Part shown: positions 1 to 9,207 of the stretch, in pieces
Layout: each line of letters begins with the position of its first letter
Position numbering within the stretch: the stretch's first letter is position 1
NCBI GenBank assembly: GCA_015499985.1
Contig: JAAAUF010000382.1
Span: 1 to 28,544, forward strand
Length of the DNA stretch: 28,544 bases
Origin: Haplosporangium gracile
Lineage: Eukaryota; Mortierellomycota; Mortierellomycetes; Mortierellales; Mortierellaceae
Direction: 5' to 3'
The notes under the pieces: generated by a model
Database searches by the model: none
Told to the model about the DNA's origin: nothing
What the model saw: the letters and a program-made list of their open reading frames with translations, nothing else
Translations under genes and position numbers: made by a program

Positions 1-54
1 ACCACCACCACCACCACCACCACCACCACCACCACCACCACCACCACCACCACC
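1..54. repeat. (ACC)18 trinucleotide microsatellite at window edge
   Basis: Eighteen perfect ACC units start at base 1, followed by ACT AGG. On the minus strand they are in frame with the membrane-protein CDS and encode poly-Gly. The true array length is unknown because the window begins inside it. Confidence 0.97.
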
Positions 55-951
55 ACTAGGAAACAACATCGTATCCCGCTTTCGTCTCTGCCGCTTAATC
101 CTCCCCACCAACACTACAGCCGCAACAGCACCTATCATCACCAACGTTGCGACAATAATCAACGTAATCTGCCAGGTTTGTAATCCTCCTTTGCCCGAAG
201 AATCGACCTGCATCCCGGGGGGCGGCTCCTGAGTTGGGTCCTGGATGATGGTAGGCACCGGACTGGTGGTAGACCGGGTGATGTAGATTGTAGTCCCCCG
301 GCCCGAGATGACGGTTGTCTCGGGGACGACGGTGGTGATGGTGACAATCGAGACGGTTGTCACGTACCGGGTTGTGTATGGCGGGTTTGTCGTTTTTGTT
401 TTTACTGGAGGGTCTTCGCTGGTGGTAATAGTTGTTATTATGGGAGGATCTTTGGTAGTTGTTGTTACGGGTGGGTCCTTTGTTGCGGCAGTAGTCGTCA
501 CTGGCGGATCTTTCGTCGTTGTTGTTGCTATTGTCGTAGTTGTTGCTACTGGAGGGTCGGTAGTAGTAGTTGTTACAGGAGAATCTGTGGTGGTAGTTGT
601 CACGGGTGGGGCGGTTGTTGTAGTTGTCGCTGGAGACTCTACTGTCGTCACAGGAGGATCTTCGGTGGTGACAGAGGGCTCCTGTGTAGGCTTCGTAACG
701 GGGGGCTCGACGGTCGACATGCCTGTTGTTGTTATTGGTTCCTGAGTTGTTGTTAGTTCCTTTGTTGTCGTCGGTTTCTCTGTAGTTGTTACAGGGGCGG
801 CGGTAGTAGTAGTAGAAGTGGCCTCAGAGGGTTTGGTGTCCGTGGTAGTCTTTGGAAGATCAATAGTAGGTTGTTGTGAAGGAGGCTTTGAAGGTGGTGG
901 AGCAGATGATGTTTTGGGTGGAGCAGTAGTACCCGGAGCTCTGGTTGCCAT
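1..951 (-). CDS. Thr/Pro-rich mucin-like single-pass membrane protein, partial
   Basis: An uninterrupted minus-strand frame runs from an ATG at 949-951 to the left edge with no stop, so the C-terminus is missing. About 220 residues are dominated by short degenerate units such as DPPVTTTT, SPVTTTT and KDPPVTTTT, the signature of a heavily O-glycosylated stalk. One hydrophobic stretch of about 22 residues follows (WQITLIIVATLVMIGAVAAV, about 183-116 on the plus strand). A strongly basic stop-transfer patch (RIKRQRRKR) comes next, then at least 18 glycines encoded by the edge (ACC)n repeat. This suggests a surface sensor or adhesin-like protein with extracellular stalk and cytoplasmic tail. The ATG gives no signal peptide, and an in-frame TAA lies 8 codons upstream (about 976-978). 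A first exon with the signal sequence may therefore be missing: an acceptor-like CTTAAC...TTGAG lies at about 965-980. The family is not identified. Confidence 0.6.
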   Translation of the reverse strand, partial: MATRAPGTTAPPKTSSAPPPSKPPSQQPTIDLPKTTTDTKPSEATSTTTTAAPVTTTEKPTTTKELTTTQEPITTTGMSTVEPPVTKPTQEPSVTTEDPPVTTVESPATTTTTAPPVTTTTTDSPVTTTTTDPPVATTTTIATTTTKDPPVTTTAATKDPPVTTTTKDPPIITTITTSEDPPVKTKTTNPPYTTRYVTTVSIVTITTVVPETTVISGRGTTIYITRSTTSPVPTIIQDPTQEPPPGMQVDSSGKGGLQTWQITLIIVATLVMIGAVAAVVLVGRIKRQRRKRDTMLFPSGGGGGGGGGGGGGGGGGG

Positions 952-2806
952 AGAGCATCCACTATCCTCAAGAAAGTGTTAAGGCTGTTTCGACCTGGAT
1001 TTTGATTCCAGGGTGAAGAGGTGCGTCGAGCCCTGTGGTTTGAGAAAAAAAAAAAAAGGCTGGCGAAGGAAGGACGTAATTGACACGCAAGGCTTGGGTT
1101 CTGAGGTAGCACAGAAGAAGGGAGAGGAGGGACGGAGAATAATAATGGTGCGTGCGAAGGAAGTTGGAGAGCCGTTGTTTGTTGTTATTCTGCTGTGAGC
1201 ATGAGTTTGTTTGGCCGTTGAAAGATTGTTTTGTTTATGGATGAATGTAGCTGGTGAAGGGGGGATGGTCTCTGGTAGAGGGGGGATAGTCGCTCGCTTC
1301 GTTTACAGGTGTTTTGCTGCAAGAAGAAGAAGGATGGGAACAGCTATTGTTATTCTCGGACTGAAGGAGGGGCTGTAGCAATGATGAAGTAAGAGAAAGA
1401 GGAGTGAGGTAAGGATGAAAGAAGGAGAAGAGAGAAAAGGAAAATAAAAGAAGAAAGAAAGACTAGATAAGAAGTGGACGAGGGATGCCATTGAACCCTC
1501 TTTATTTTTGTCGTGCTGCGTGGACGGTTCAATTGGATGTGTCAATTGGTAGCAATGGCTGTGAATACGACGCTAAGCCAAAGGCTTGTGAAAGGAGCAC
1601 GGATGAGATGAGGAGGGATGAAGGGACGAAAGGATGGAAGGGGGATGGACAGTGGCTGCTATTTTGTCTGTTGGATATCCATTGATATTGGACGGTATGT
1701 ACTGCATGAATAGGGTGCAGCAACATCCGCATCATCCATACCACTATCATCCCTCCACTCTTTTCTTCTTTGTACGTGATTGAATGCGCGGTGGCAGTGG
1801 CAGTGCGGATACATAGGGTCCAGGGTCACTCCTCTCCCTCCTTCTCGCTCGGTCTTCCTCTCTGGTCACTCTCACTTTCGCCTTGGTCTCTCAGCATCCT
1901 TGCTATAGTGACATTAACGATAGGCAAAAAGGGGTCATCATTCCCCTCCTTAATGTCAAACAACAGCGCAAAAAAGAGTCGCGAATGGATCGATGAGCCT
2001 TCTTCCTCAATCAAGTCCACTCCACTCTGCTACTGCTCGCCACAGCCAGCTTTCCTTCCTTTGAATGGTCTCTGTCTCCTCTTTTCTCTCGTGTCATCTA
2101 TGAACACCTTCCGACGCCGCGTTTTGCTTTACCCCCTTTTCCACCTCATCATTCCCTCAGGTATTTTTTTTGCCTCCTATTGACCGATGGATGGAAACCA
2201 AATCAAAAGGAAAAAAAAACTAAACCCAAAAAATACAATTCTTTTTCTTTCCTTTCTTTCTTATTTTTTTCCTCCACCCCTTCTCATCTTTTAATAGTAC
2301 GTACTTCCACAGCCAAGAGCAGAGACAGACCAAGACATGAGGATAGTGTTGAAGGAGTAAGAGAAAGAGAAAGAGAAAGGAAGAAGGAGGATCAGAATAA
2401 CTTTGGGGGCGTGGACATGGACATGGAATGGGCATGCAGGATTTTTTCGAAGGGCCATGCTTTTCAAAAATCCAAAAATAACCCCGTATCGCTTCTTTTT
2501 TTTCCGACGGGAGAAAGATCTCCATATCGGGGCAAACGTCAACAGGAAAGTCGTAGTGCGAAAGGCACTTTGACTAAACTGCTGCTTGGCTGTTTTTTTG
2601 TTGGTTCAAAATAGAAGTAACGATTGGGGGAATTCAGCACTCTTGTAAGAGGAGCGCTTGTTGATTCCGTGACAGAAGAATAAAAAATGCAAACGTAAAG
2701 AGGCCAAACTTGGCGCGGTTTTTTATGGATCAACGGAAAACGTACATGGAGTTACCCATTGTCATAAATATCTATGAAATGTCAAGGTGCTTTTGACTTG
2801 GAAAGA
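952..2806. other. Intergenic: leader/promoter of the membrane protein gene
   Basis: No convincing gene was seen here. About 1330-1480 is almost pure purine on the plus strand, so pyrimidine on the minus strand. That fits the CT-rich leader or promoter of the minus-strand gene starting at 951, as does the T-tract and CACAG at about 1028-1050. The ORFs in 1300-2730 are low-complexity, lack splice-consistent extension and resemble no domain. The segment also holds GAGAAA repeats near 2360-2380. Confidence 0.6.
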
Positions 2807-4853
2807 CTATTGCGAGGTCCGGCTGCCGTCAATGAAATGCGAGATTTCGGCCAACAGTGGCTTCGTGAATGGATTTTTGACGAGGTTGGGCATCAGGGCT
2901 GATATACAACAGAGACGCGTTTTCATACGAGGAGTAATAGGAAATGAAGAAGGGGAGGGGGAAGAGTTAGAAAGCCGCTCGAAACATGAACCAGTTGATG
3001 AATTATCTCCTTCGCCTTGCCTGGCTTATCATCCCAACTGTCTCCTATTTTTTCCTTACCAACGACAGGTTCAGTGTGACTCATACCGGCCATCATCCTC
3101 AATCTAGCGCCAGCACCCAACTGAAGTGTCTTGAGTTCCATATAGAATTCAGACGAGGATTTCCAGGGGACCGTCGTATCCTTGTCGCCATGAATGACAA
3201 CCGTCTCGATGGGCAAGAGGGATTTTAGATGACGAAGGAAATGTTGGTGGCGAGTTTGTGATTCAGTCGGATAAGTGGGGTCGATGCCTGTCGAGACCTG
3301 GAGAAGTTCCTGGAGGATGATTGTGGGCGAGTGTTGGCGAAAATTGAGCTCACTGTTGCCCATGACTCTGGCCATGGCCGAGATCTCTTCGACTCCTCGC
3401 ATAGACTCGTGTTTATAGTGCTCGCCGATATCGTATACGCCCGAGCAAAGAATCATTCCTCGGATTCTTGGCAACACGCCGCTGTGTCGATCGTCCTTCC
3501 TCTCTGTCAACAGGGTCGTCAAAATTGGCGAAGTCTTAATAGCGGCGGGGGAGGAACCCAACAACGAAGTCGGAATCCGGCGGATACTATCGTTGAGAAC
3601 CGTGAGCGCACAGAGGTGAGCACCAGCCGAGTGACCCATAAGGTAAATCTGCTGGGGGTCGCCTCCATAACTCCTGCAGTTGTTATGAGTCCACTGGATA
3701 GCTACCTTGACATCCTGCTCCATCTCTCCAACAAATCCCTGAGGGTGAATCGAGTAGTCGGGTAGAAAGACGACATAGCCCATGGACCTCAGACGAGCTC
3801 CAATCAGAGTATATGTCCATCTGGATCCCGCCGACCATGCGCCTCCGTAAATGAAGACAACGACTGGCTTCAATGCTGCCTTGTGGTCCGAGTCCATCTC
3901 CTCCTGATGTGCTTTGAGGTCAGAGGAGCGAATAGCGTCCTCTGGGATATAGATATCCATCTTGTTGTTGGGTCTCCTTGGGTTATAATGCACATCCGTA
4001 CTATTGTCAAGTTAACAACAACAATAATAATAATAGGGCATATGTAAGAATGCAAGCAAAAGCAAAAGCAAAAGCAAAAGCAAAAGAATACTGGCTGCTA
4101 ATTAATTGAGCATATCCTTACAACGCGGGGGAAAAAAACTTACATAAAGTCATTGGATCCACGCATGGTAAAGCAGCGGTACCGAACAAGGGCCAGACCA
4201 ACGGGGATCAAGTCGAGATCGCCGAGAATGACTGAAAAGACAACCTTGTTCAGTTTCCAGACCCTCCGAGGGTCCAATGGCAGAATGGAGAAACTGAAAG
4301 GCCCAGCTCTGAGCCAATACAGCAGCCATGCAATCGAATATGTGACTACCACTAAGAAGTGAAATAACCGCAATAAAAAGAAGTGGATTAATATCGACCC
4401 AATTCAATTGCTCGGACCATGGCACTGGTGCCAGGGGTAATGGTCATCCTGATAACCCAAACAAGTAGGTGTCTTACCGCTGACGACGAGGAGAAAGGGA
4501 AGCATGGCGAGGAAGAAGAAGGCGACGGGCGGGAACAGGATAACAGCGACAAGGATCAAGCGTATAGCCTTGCCTCTCTTTCCGGGAAAGATGAATGTAG
4601 AAGTAGATGTACGGGGTGTAGACCGAAGAGATGTCCGAGGAGACCGAGGGCGAAGCTGTGGAGGAGGAGACCTGCTGTGCTGTTTTCGAGTTCCTTTTGC
4701 TGCGGAGAAAGTGGGTGATGTAGGTCGAGGGTGGTCGCCGTGATGATTAGATGAGCTCGTCCTGACGAAGCCGTTGTCTTGAGCAGAGAAGAGATTATGT
4801 CGTGGACGAGAAGGGAAGGAGGAGGTGCGTGCGGATGCCGGGGTTGATGGCAT
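2807..4853 (-). CDS. Membrane-anchored alpha/beta hydrolase, isoprenylcysteine methylesterase-like
   Basis: Four exons: 4853-4478, 4351-4144, 4000-3060 and 2898-2807, giving 538 residues. Introns are 126, 143 and 161 bp, GT-AG and phase-consistent. Residues 1-95 are Ser/Pro/Arg-rich and probably disordered. A long hydrophobic segment at about 97-124 and another in exon 2 anchor the protein in a membrane. The catalytic domain covers about 195-538: YGGAW oxyanion motif (246-250, a variant of HGGxW), GHSAG nucleophile elbow (Ser319), HGDKD acid (Asp469) and SHTEP histidine (His503). Plant ICME/ICMEL proteins with this layout demethylate prenylcysteine methyl esters; the substrate here is inferred. 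The unspliced frame runs to 2923 with a poor hydrophobic C-terminus. Splicing at GTAAGG (3059) to ...TATATCAG (2899) instead gives a soluble ending and a stop at 2807-2809. The start is the first ATG of the open frame, and the N-terminus is the least certain part. Confidence 0.86.
4057..4086. repeat. (CAAAAG)5 microsatellite inside hydrolase intron 2
   Basis: Five perfect 6-bp units lie within intron 4001-4143. On the coding strand they read (CTTTTG)5, so they act as a polypyrimidine stretch upstream of the acceptor. An AAC/AAT-rich tract (about 4014-4034) sits beside them. Confidence 0.95.
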
Positions 4854-5458
4854 CGGTGTTATTTTATGTTGGTAGGCTGGTATATGTGTGTGTGTTTGTT
4901 TGTGGAGAGTGGAGTGTGTTTGGACTTTGGCGAGCGGACCTTCTTCTTTGGCCCTATTCTTGTTCCTGGAATTGATATTAGAAAAAAAGTGATCGATCGG
5001 CAGTATCAGTTACCGGGTGTCTGTTAACACTTGCGATCTTCTGTTCTGGCACGAGTTGGACACTTGTTGACTGACTGTTAGTTTTTTTTTTTTGTTGGTG
5101 GCAATCTGAAGACGAAATAAAGGCAGAAGGGAGGATGAAGAATTATGGTACCGCACTTAATTGTGTTAACTTGGTTTTATATGCTTCAAAGCAACAGCGG
5201 GAGGGCTGTGTCTACTGTCTTATCTTTCTACCGGTGGAGGACACAGGCGCTTGTCCAGTGGGTAACCCCATAAAAGAAAGAAATTGTCTCCCACCGACTT
5301 TCTACACAGCCAGATTCGGGAGCAGGGCAAGTCAACATTCAACCATGAATTGGTACACGGGTGATAGACGTGATTGATCAATATAAACTAACACTGTGTC
5401 GATATCAGTTCAAGTGCCCTTTTTCCAACCAATCCTCGGCGCTGGGTCAAAACGACGT

Positions 5459-5495
<37 letters not shown>

Positions 5496-5678
5496 GACAA
5501 AAGCCTCATTTTTCTTTCTTAGGTTCTCACTCCTTCATATTCCAGACACTCTTGAGTTGGACTTTCTCATTTTTTTTTGCACTCCTACACACGCACACCT
5601 TGCAAAACTCACATACTCTCCCACACTCACAGGAACCATTAGCAACAACAATCAGAAACAGGTAGAAGACTCTTCAAG
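4854..5678. other. Intergenic, upstream of two divergent genes
   Basis: This lies between the minus-strand hydrolase start and the plus-strand broken gene. It holds a T9-10 tract (about 5083-5093), a CATAAAAG element near 5270, an AATATAAAC element near 5380 and a perfect CT repeat. No supported coding sequence was seen. Confidence 0.6.
5462..5490. repeat. (TC)14 dinucleotide microsatellite
   Basis: A perfect TC run in the region upstream of the gene at 5679-7379. CT-rich tracts are common just upstream of fungal transcription starts, so it may mark a core promoter (inference). Confidence 0.95.
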
Positions 5679-7379
5679 GTGGACAATTCTCCTTCTCGAA
5701 ACAACAACAATATCAAATCAACACGGCGAAGTAATGTGTACTTTCTCGGTATTTTGTTGATAGTGGTGGGAACGTCTTTTGGACCTTGTGTCTTGACGTC
5801 GGCCGACAAGATGCACTTGGACAGCTACGACTCTCTCAATAGTTCAGGTGGTGCGCCTGCACGTTTGAAGACTAGTTGAATGTGGCTCAATAGATATAAG
5901 ACGCGCTAACCTTCAAACGTTGCTTTGATTATTCTATTTTACTCAGAGGGGGAGACCGTCGGTACGGCTCCAGAAGCACATAGCTCTGATTCCACAGAGC
6001 TCGATGGTATGATCACACCCAAGGAGTACGACGAGACCCAGAAGAAGGACACGAACAACGCTTCAGACGAGGCGGACTGGATTGCAGTTGGTGACGATGG
6101 CGTGTCATGGCTTCTTCGGAATCATCCCCTGTTGGCGCAACGACCACAAAGTCCCACCACACAGTCCTCGCCACCAAACATGCTTTTGGTATGAAAAGAA
6201 ATTCCGCGAGCGCTGTTATTTTAGCGAATATCGGTCGGCCGCTGAAGTCACTTCAACAAAGGGATTGAGAATGCTAGTACGTTTTTGCTGTCTCCTTTGA
6301 TGTATTAATTACAGGAGCCGGGACGGCAAACAACTACGACACAACACAAACCATCAAAGCGTGGTGCAACAGGCTCAACTCAGAGACAAAGAGGGTGGAG
6401 AAGCTGCGCGAGTTGTGTGATTGACTCCTCTTGTGGTGTAGACTGCAGCTTCTACGCACAACAGTGACCTTCATCTAACAAGCTGCGCGTTTTATTTCAA
6501 ATATGGACGATTACTTGACAAGAGCAGTCGCAAAATCTTTAACCAAGGTAACCGTTACGTATTAAACCGATATATCTTTCAGTGTTTTTTCTTCTCCACT
6601 GGAATTTAGATCAACCCGCTTTTAACGCGCAGTTGCCTACCTTATGTCATTGTTCTTCATCATGAATATAAGATGACAGTGATTATGATTTTAACAGCGA
6701 AAAGAATGTGACTTTTGAGGCACAAGATTGTGTCGTTCTTGGCAGCGTGGCTCGGGATTTGCGAGAACAAGGATGCGCTGAGGGTTCTCCCCAAGAACTA
6801 ACAACAGCCCGAAAAGGGTTTTACCGACAGGGATGCTGTTGACCTGATCTTTTTCTGGTAAGGAAACCCGGAACGTTTTGATAAGAAAATTGTGAACGTA
6901 ACATGCCCCATAGACGCGTTGCTGCAGTATTAGAGCTTTTCCGTTTCTTACCAACTGTATTTTGCCTTTTTCATTTAGGCGTGGACATCCCTACGCATTT
7001 ACAATGGCCTTACACATGTTTGAAAAATTGTCGTTGTTGCTGGACGACCGTGTTCAACGTCTGTGGGAGGAGTTGTCCAAGAAAGAGGCTAAGTAGGAGG
7101 AAGTGGAAAAGGAGATTGGGGAATGATGAATAAGAAGAACGGGAAATAGGATGGAATGGCTCTTGCACAGGTAGCCTCGTCAAGGACCTCAGGATGGAGC
7201 TCAAGGTAATCAATGCGCTGTGTTGTTGAGTGTAATTGATCTTTGCGTGCCTCAATTTCTAAATTATTTCTTTTGGCGTTGTTTTCATCTTTTGCTCCTT
7301 TCCTCCACGATACAATATACAATAGGCTGAGGCGTTGGAATGGTTGGTCGTGTCTGAAGCCGAGCTCATGATGGATTAG
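5679..7379 (+). pseudogene. Unidentified multi-exon gene, probably decaying
   Basis: Coding-like pieces lie in order. 5679-5847 has a hydrophobic segment (YFLGILLIVVGTSFGPCVLT) and Ser/Asp-rich sequence. 5947-6276 is acidic at first (GETVGTAPEAHSSDSTELDG, then DEADWIAVGDDG). 6315-6414 includes ANNYDTTQTIKAWCNRLNSE. 6483-6547 includes CAFYFKYGRLLDKSSRKIFN. 6610 to about 6640 includes QPAFNAQ. Then 6721-6857 (HKIVSFLAAWLGICENKDAL), 6979-7092 (LLLDDRVQRLWEELSKKEA), 7175-7205 and 7326-7379 (ALEWLVVSEAELMMD, stop). Introns 6858-6978, 7093-7174 and 7206-7325 are normal and phase-consistent. Breaks: no in-frame ATG before the hydrophobic segment (the frame opens at GTG 5679; first ATG 5811), frame changes near 6100 and 6247, TGA near 6709, TAA at 6799-6801, and a 38-bp intron (6277-6314). 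The family is unknown. It could instead be a living gene with missed introns, or hold sequencing errors. Confidence 0.45.
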
Positions 7380-9207
7380 GGCTTTTGTTGGTGCCATTCA
7401 TGACAGGGTGTTTCTGGTCGTTGCATAGTTCAGATGTCATCGCGTTAGTTAGCTACACCATAGCATTTTTGTTTCAATTGTCTAACCTTGAGGCTCAAAA
7501 AAATACCAAAAAAAGAGGTCATTGCTCGTTGACTGTCATAACAAGTCTTCCATGTCTCTAACAGCCTTGCATCCGTAAGATGCATTTGTTTTTCTATTCT
7601 TCTCCGAGCCTGTTGGGAGTAGTGGCGTTTGCACTATTTTTTATGGCCATAAATGCATTAAGAGAAGTTCAAACGTCTCAGTTTGGCAAAAGCAGCGCCT
7701 CCCAAAACAAAAAAAAGGTTTGAGTTTACACGGCATTGAACGGTGGACTGCACGCCACTGACTGGCATCAGTTCAAAAGATATGTGATGACGGTGGATGG
7801 CGACGGCAACAAAAAAAAGCATATGGAAGGCGATCGGCTGTTTTTTTTTGTTTGCGTATTGACGCGCATTGTTTTCTCCACTGTAATGCCTGCGCAACCC
7901 ACAAATGGATTTGTCAACGCGCCGAATGAAACAAGGTGGTGAGAAAAAAAAAGTACGTACTATCGTGCTGTCGTACTGTGATGAAAGAAAAACGCATCAA
8001 GCAAGGCGTCAGGACCCCAGTGCCCAATTCATTACGGCTGAACGAGGGAAAGGAGGAGGCAGAGAGGACTGGAGGGAAAAAAAAAAAAAAAGAAAACAAA
8101 CCTAAATAAGTTGATTTGTCACCTTGTGCTGCCCAGCCGATTTCGCCCTTCGCTTAGCTGCCCGAGGGATAACAGACAGAGATAGAGAGAAGACACGACT
8201 ATAGCGAGCTACACAGAAGACAGTCTATCATTCACAAAAATAACAGGGCAAGGGGGCTTTTTGTTTGAAAGGAGGGATATGAGAAAGAGTTGAAGTAGCA
8301 ACGCAAAGTATAGCAAAGTAAGGCAAGACAAGAGAGCATGAATGAAAACTGCATACATGTAGGCGGGAAAGAAATCAAAGAAGCGAAAATATGCTTGCTA
8401 TCATTTCGAATAGAGTTGGGGCTGCTTCATTTTTTTCTAGCATATGCCAACAACGCAGCCCCATTTGGTTGAGTACTCCACTTGACCTTATCCGAGATAG
8501 CAAGTAGAGAAGAGAGGAGAAGTCAAGGGAAGGACCAGGCCTGACCAGTCATTGTTCACATCCAGCCAGAGGAAGCGGACTTGCGATCAAGAGAATCGCT
8601 TCGATTCAACTGCCGTCCGCCTGCCTACCGCTGCCTTTTGCTCTTATATGGCTTGACAGCCTTAGAGTGCTTAAGTAGTTGCGTTTGGCTCTTCTTGGTG
8701 ACTTTGCACACAAGCAGGTGAACAGGATAAGCGACAGAAGGAATAGGAAGAAGGGAGGCATGTTGGCCTTGGAGTGAGGGTGATGGGAGAGAGTGGGGGT
8801 GTGATTTGCGAACGCTCAAGGCTATCAGTGCGGCAGGAATAACATCAAAATTTTCAGCAGTCGAAAACGTGCCTGGAGTGACTGGTCTCGAACGAGTCAT
8901 CCTTTCCGGGACTATAAAAACGTTTTCTAAGGTCTCTTGCTACTTCTCTCTTTCTTTCTTTCTTCCTTTACACCTTCCCCTTGTCACCAAGAACCAATTA
9001 CATTATTTACTGCCATCCCACTGGGTCCCCCAAGCTTTTTCACATATAAAAAAAGTCGCCCTCTGCCGACTCAAAAACCTAGAGGCCTTCAATCCTACTA
9101 CTACAACGTTCTTAACAGCGATATCAGCCAAAAAAAACCAGCTTCAGCAACCAAAAAACGACCAATCTCTTTCATCATCTAAAAAAAACCCTTCCACATA
9201 TTCGATC
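7380..9207. other. Intergenic: 3' flank of broken gene and bZIP promoter/leader
   Basis: No supported gene. A-rich tracts occur at 7500-7520, 7707-7717 and 8077-8092. A 9-bp inverted repeat (TGGGGCTGC / GCAGCCCCA) with a 29-bp spacer lies at 8417-8463. The last 300 bp hold the TATA-like element and the CT- and A-rich leader of the bZIP gene. A 91-residue minus-strand ORF at 8625-8900 overlaps this promoter and shows no recognisable feature. Confidence 0.6.
8912..8919 (+). promoter_or_regulatory. TATA-like element of the bZIP gene
   Basis: CTATAAAA lies about 290 nt before the ATG at 9208. It is followed by a CT-rich stretch (8931-8965) typical of fungal start regions. A second candidate, ATATAAAA, lies near 9043. 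Between about 8940 and the start codon there is no ATG on the plus strand, so no upstream ORF is seen in the predicted leader. Confidence 0.45.

Noticed and set aside
308..745. 145-residue Val/Thr-rich plus-strand ORF
   Set aside because: It is the antisense shadow of the ACA/ACT-rich mucin-like gene; the minus frame has a TM segment and stop-transfer signal.
1770..2614. Plus-strand ORFs of 137 and 144 residues in the first intergenic region
   Set aside because: Low-complexity, no domain, no splice support and no sensible start context.
2923..3059. Hydrophobic C-terminal extension of the hydrolase in the unspliced frame
   Set aside because: It is an intron read through; GTAAGG to TATATCAG splicing keeps phase and gives a normal family-like ending with a stop at 2807.
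6503..6547. ATG at 6503 as a separate gene start (MDDYLTRAVAKSLTK)
   Set aside because: A different frame across the same bases (CAFYFKYGRLLDKSSRKIFN) joins in phase on both sides to the neighbouring pieces and looks more protein-like.
8625..8900. 91-residue minus-strand ORF upstream of bZIP
   Set aside because: It starts next to the bZIP TATA-like element and shows no domain or signal; treated as chance.
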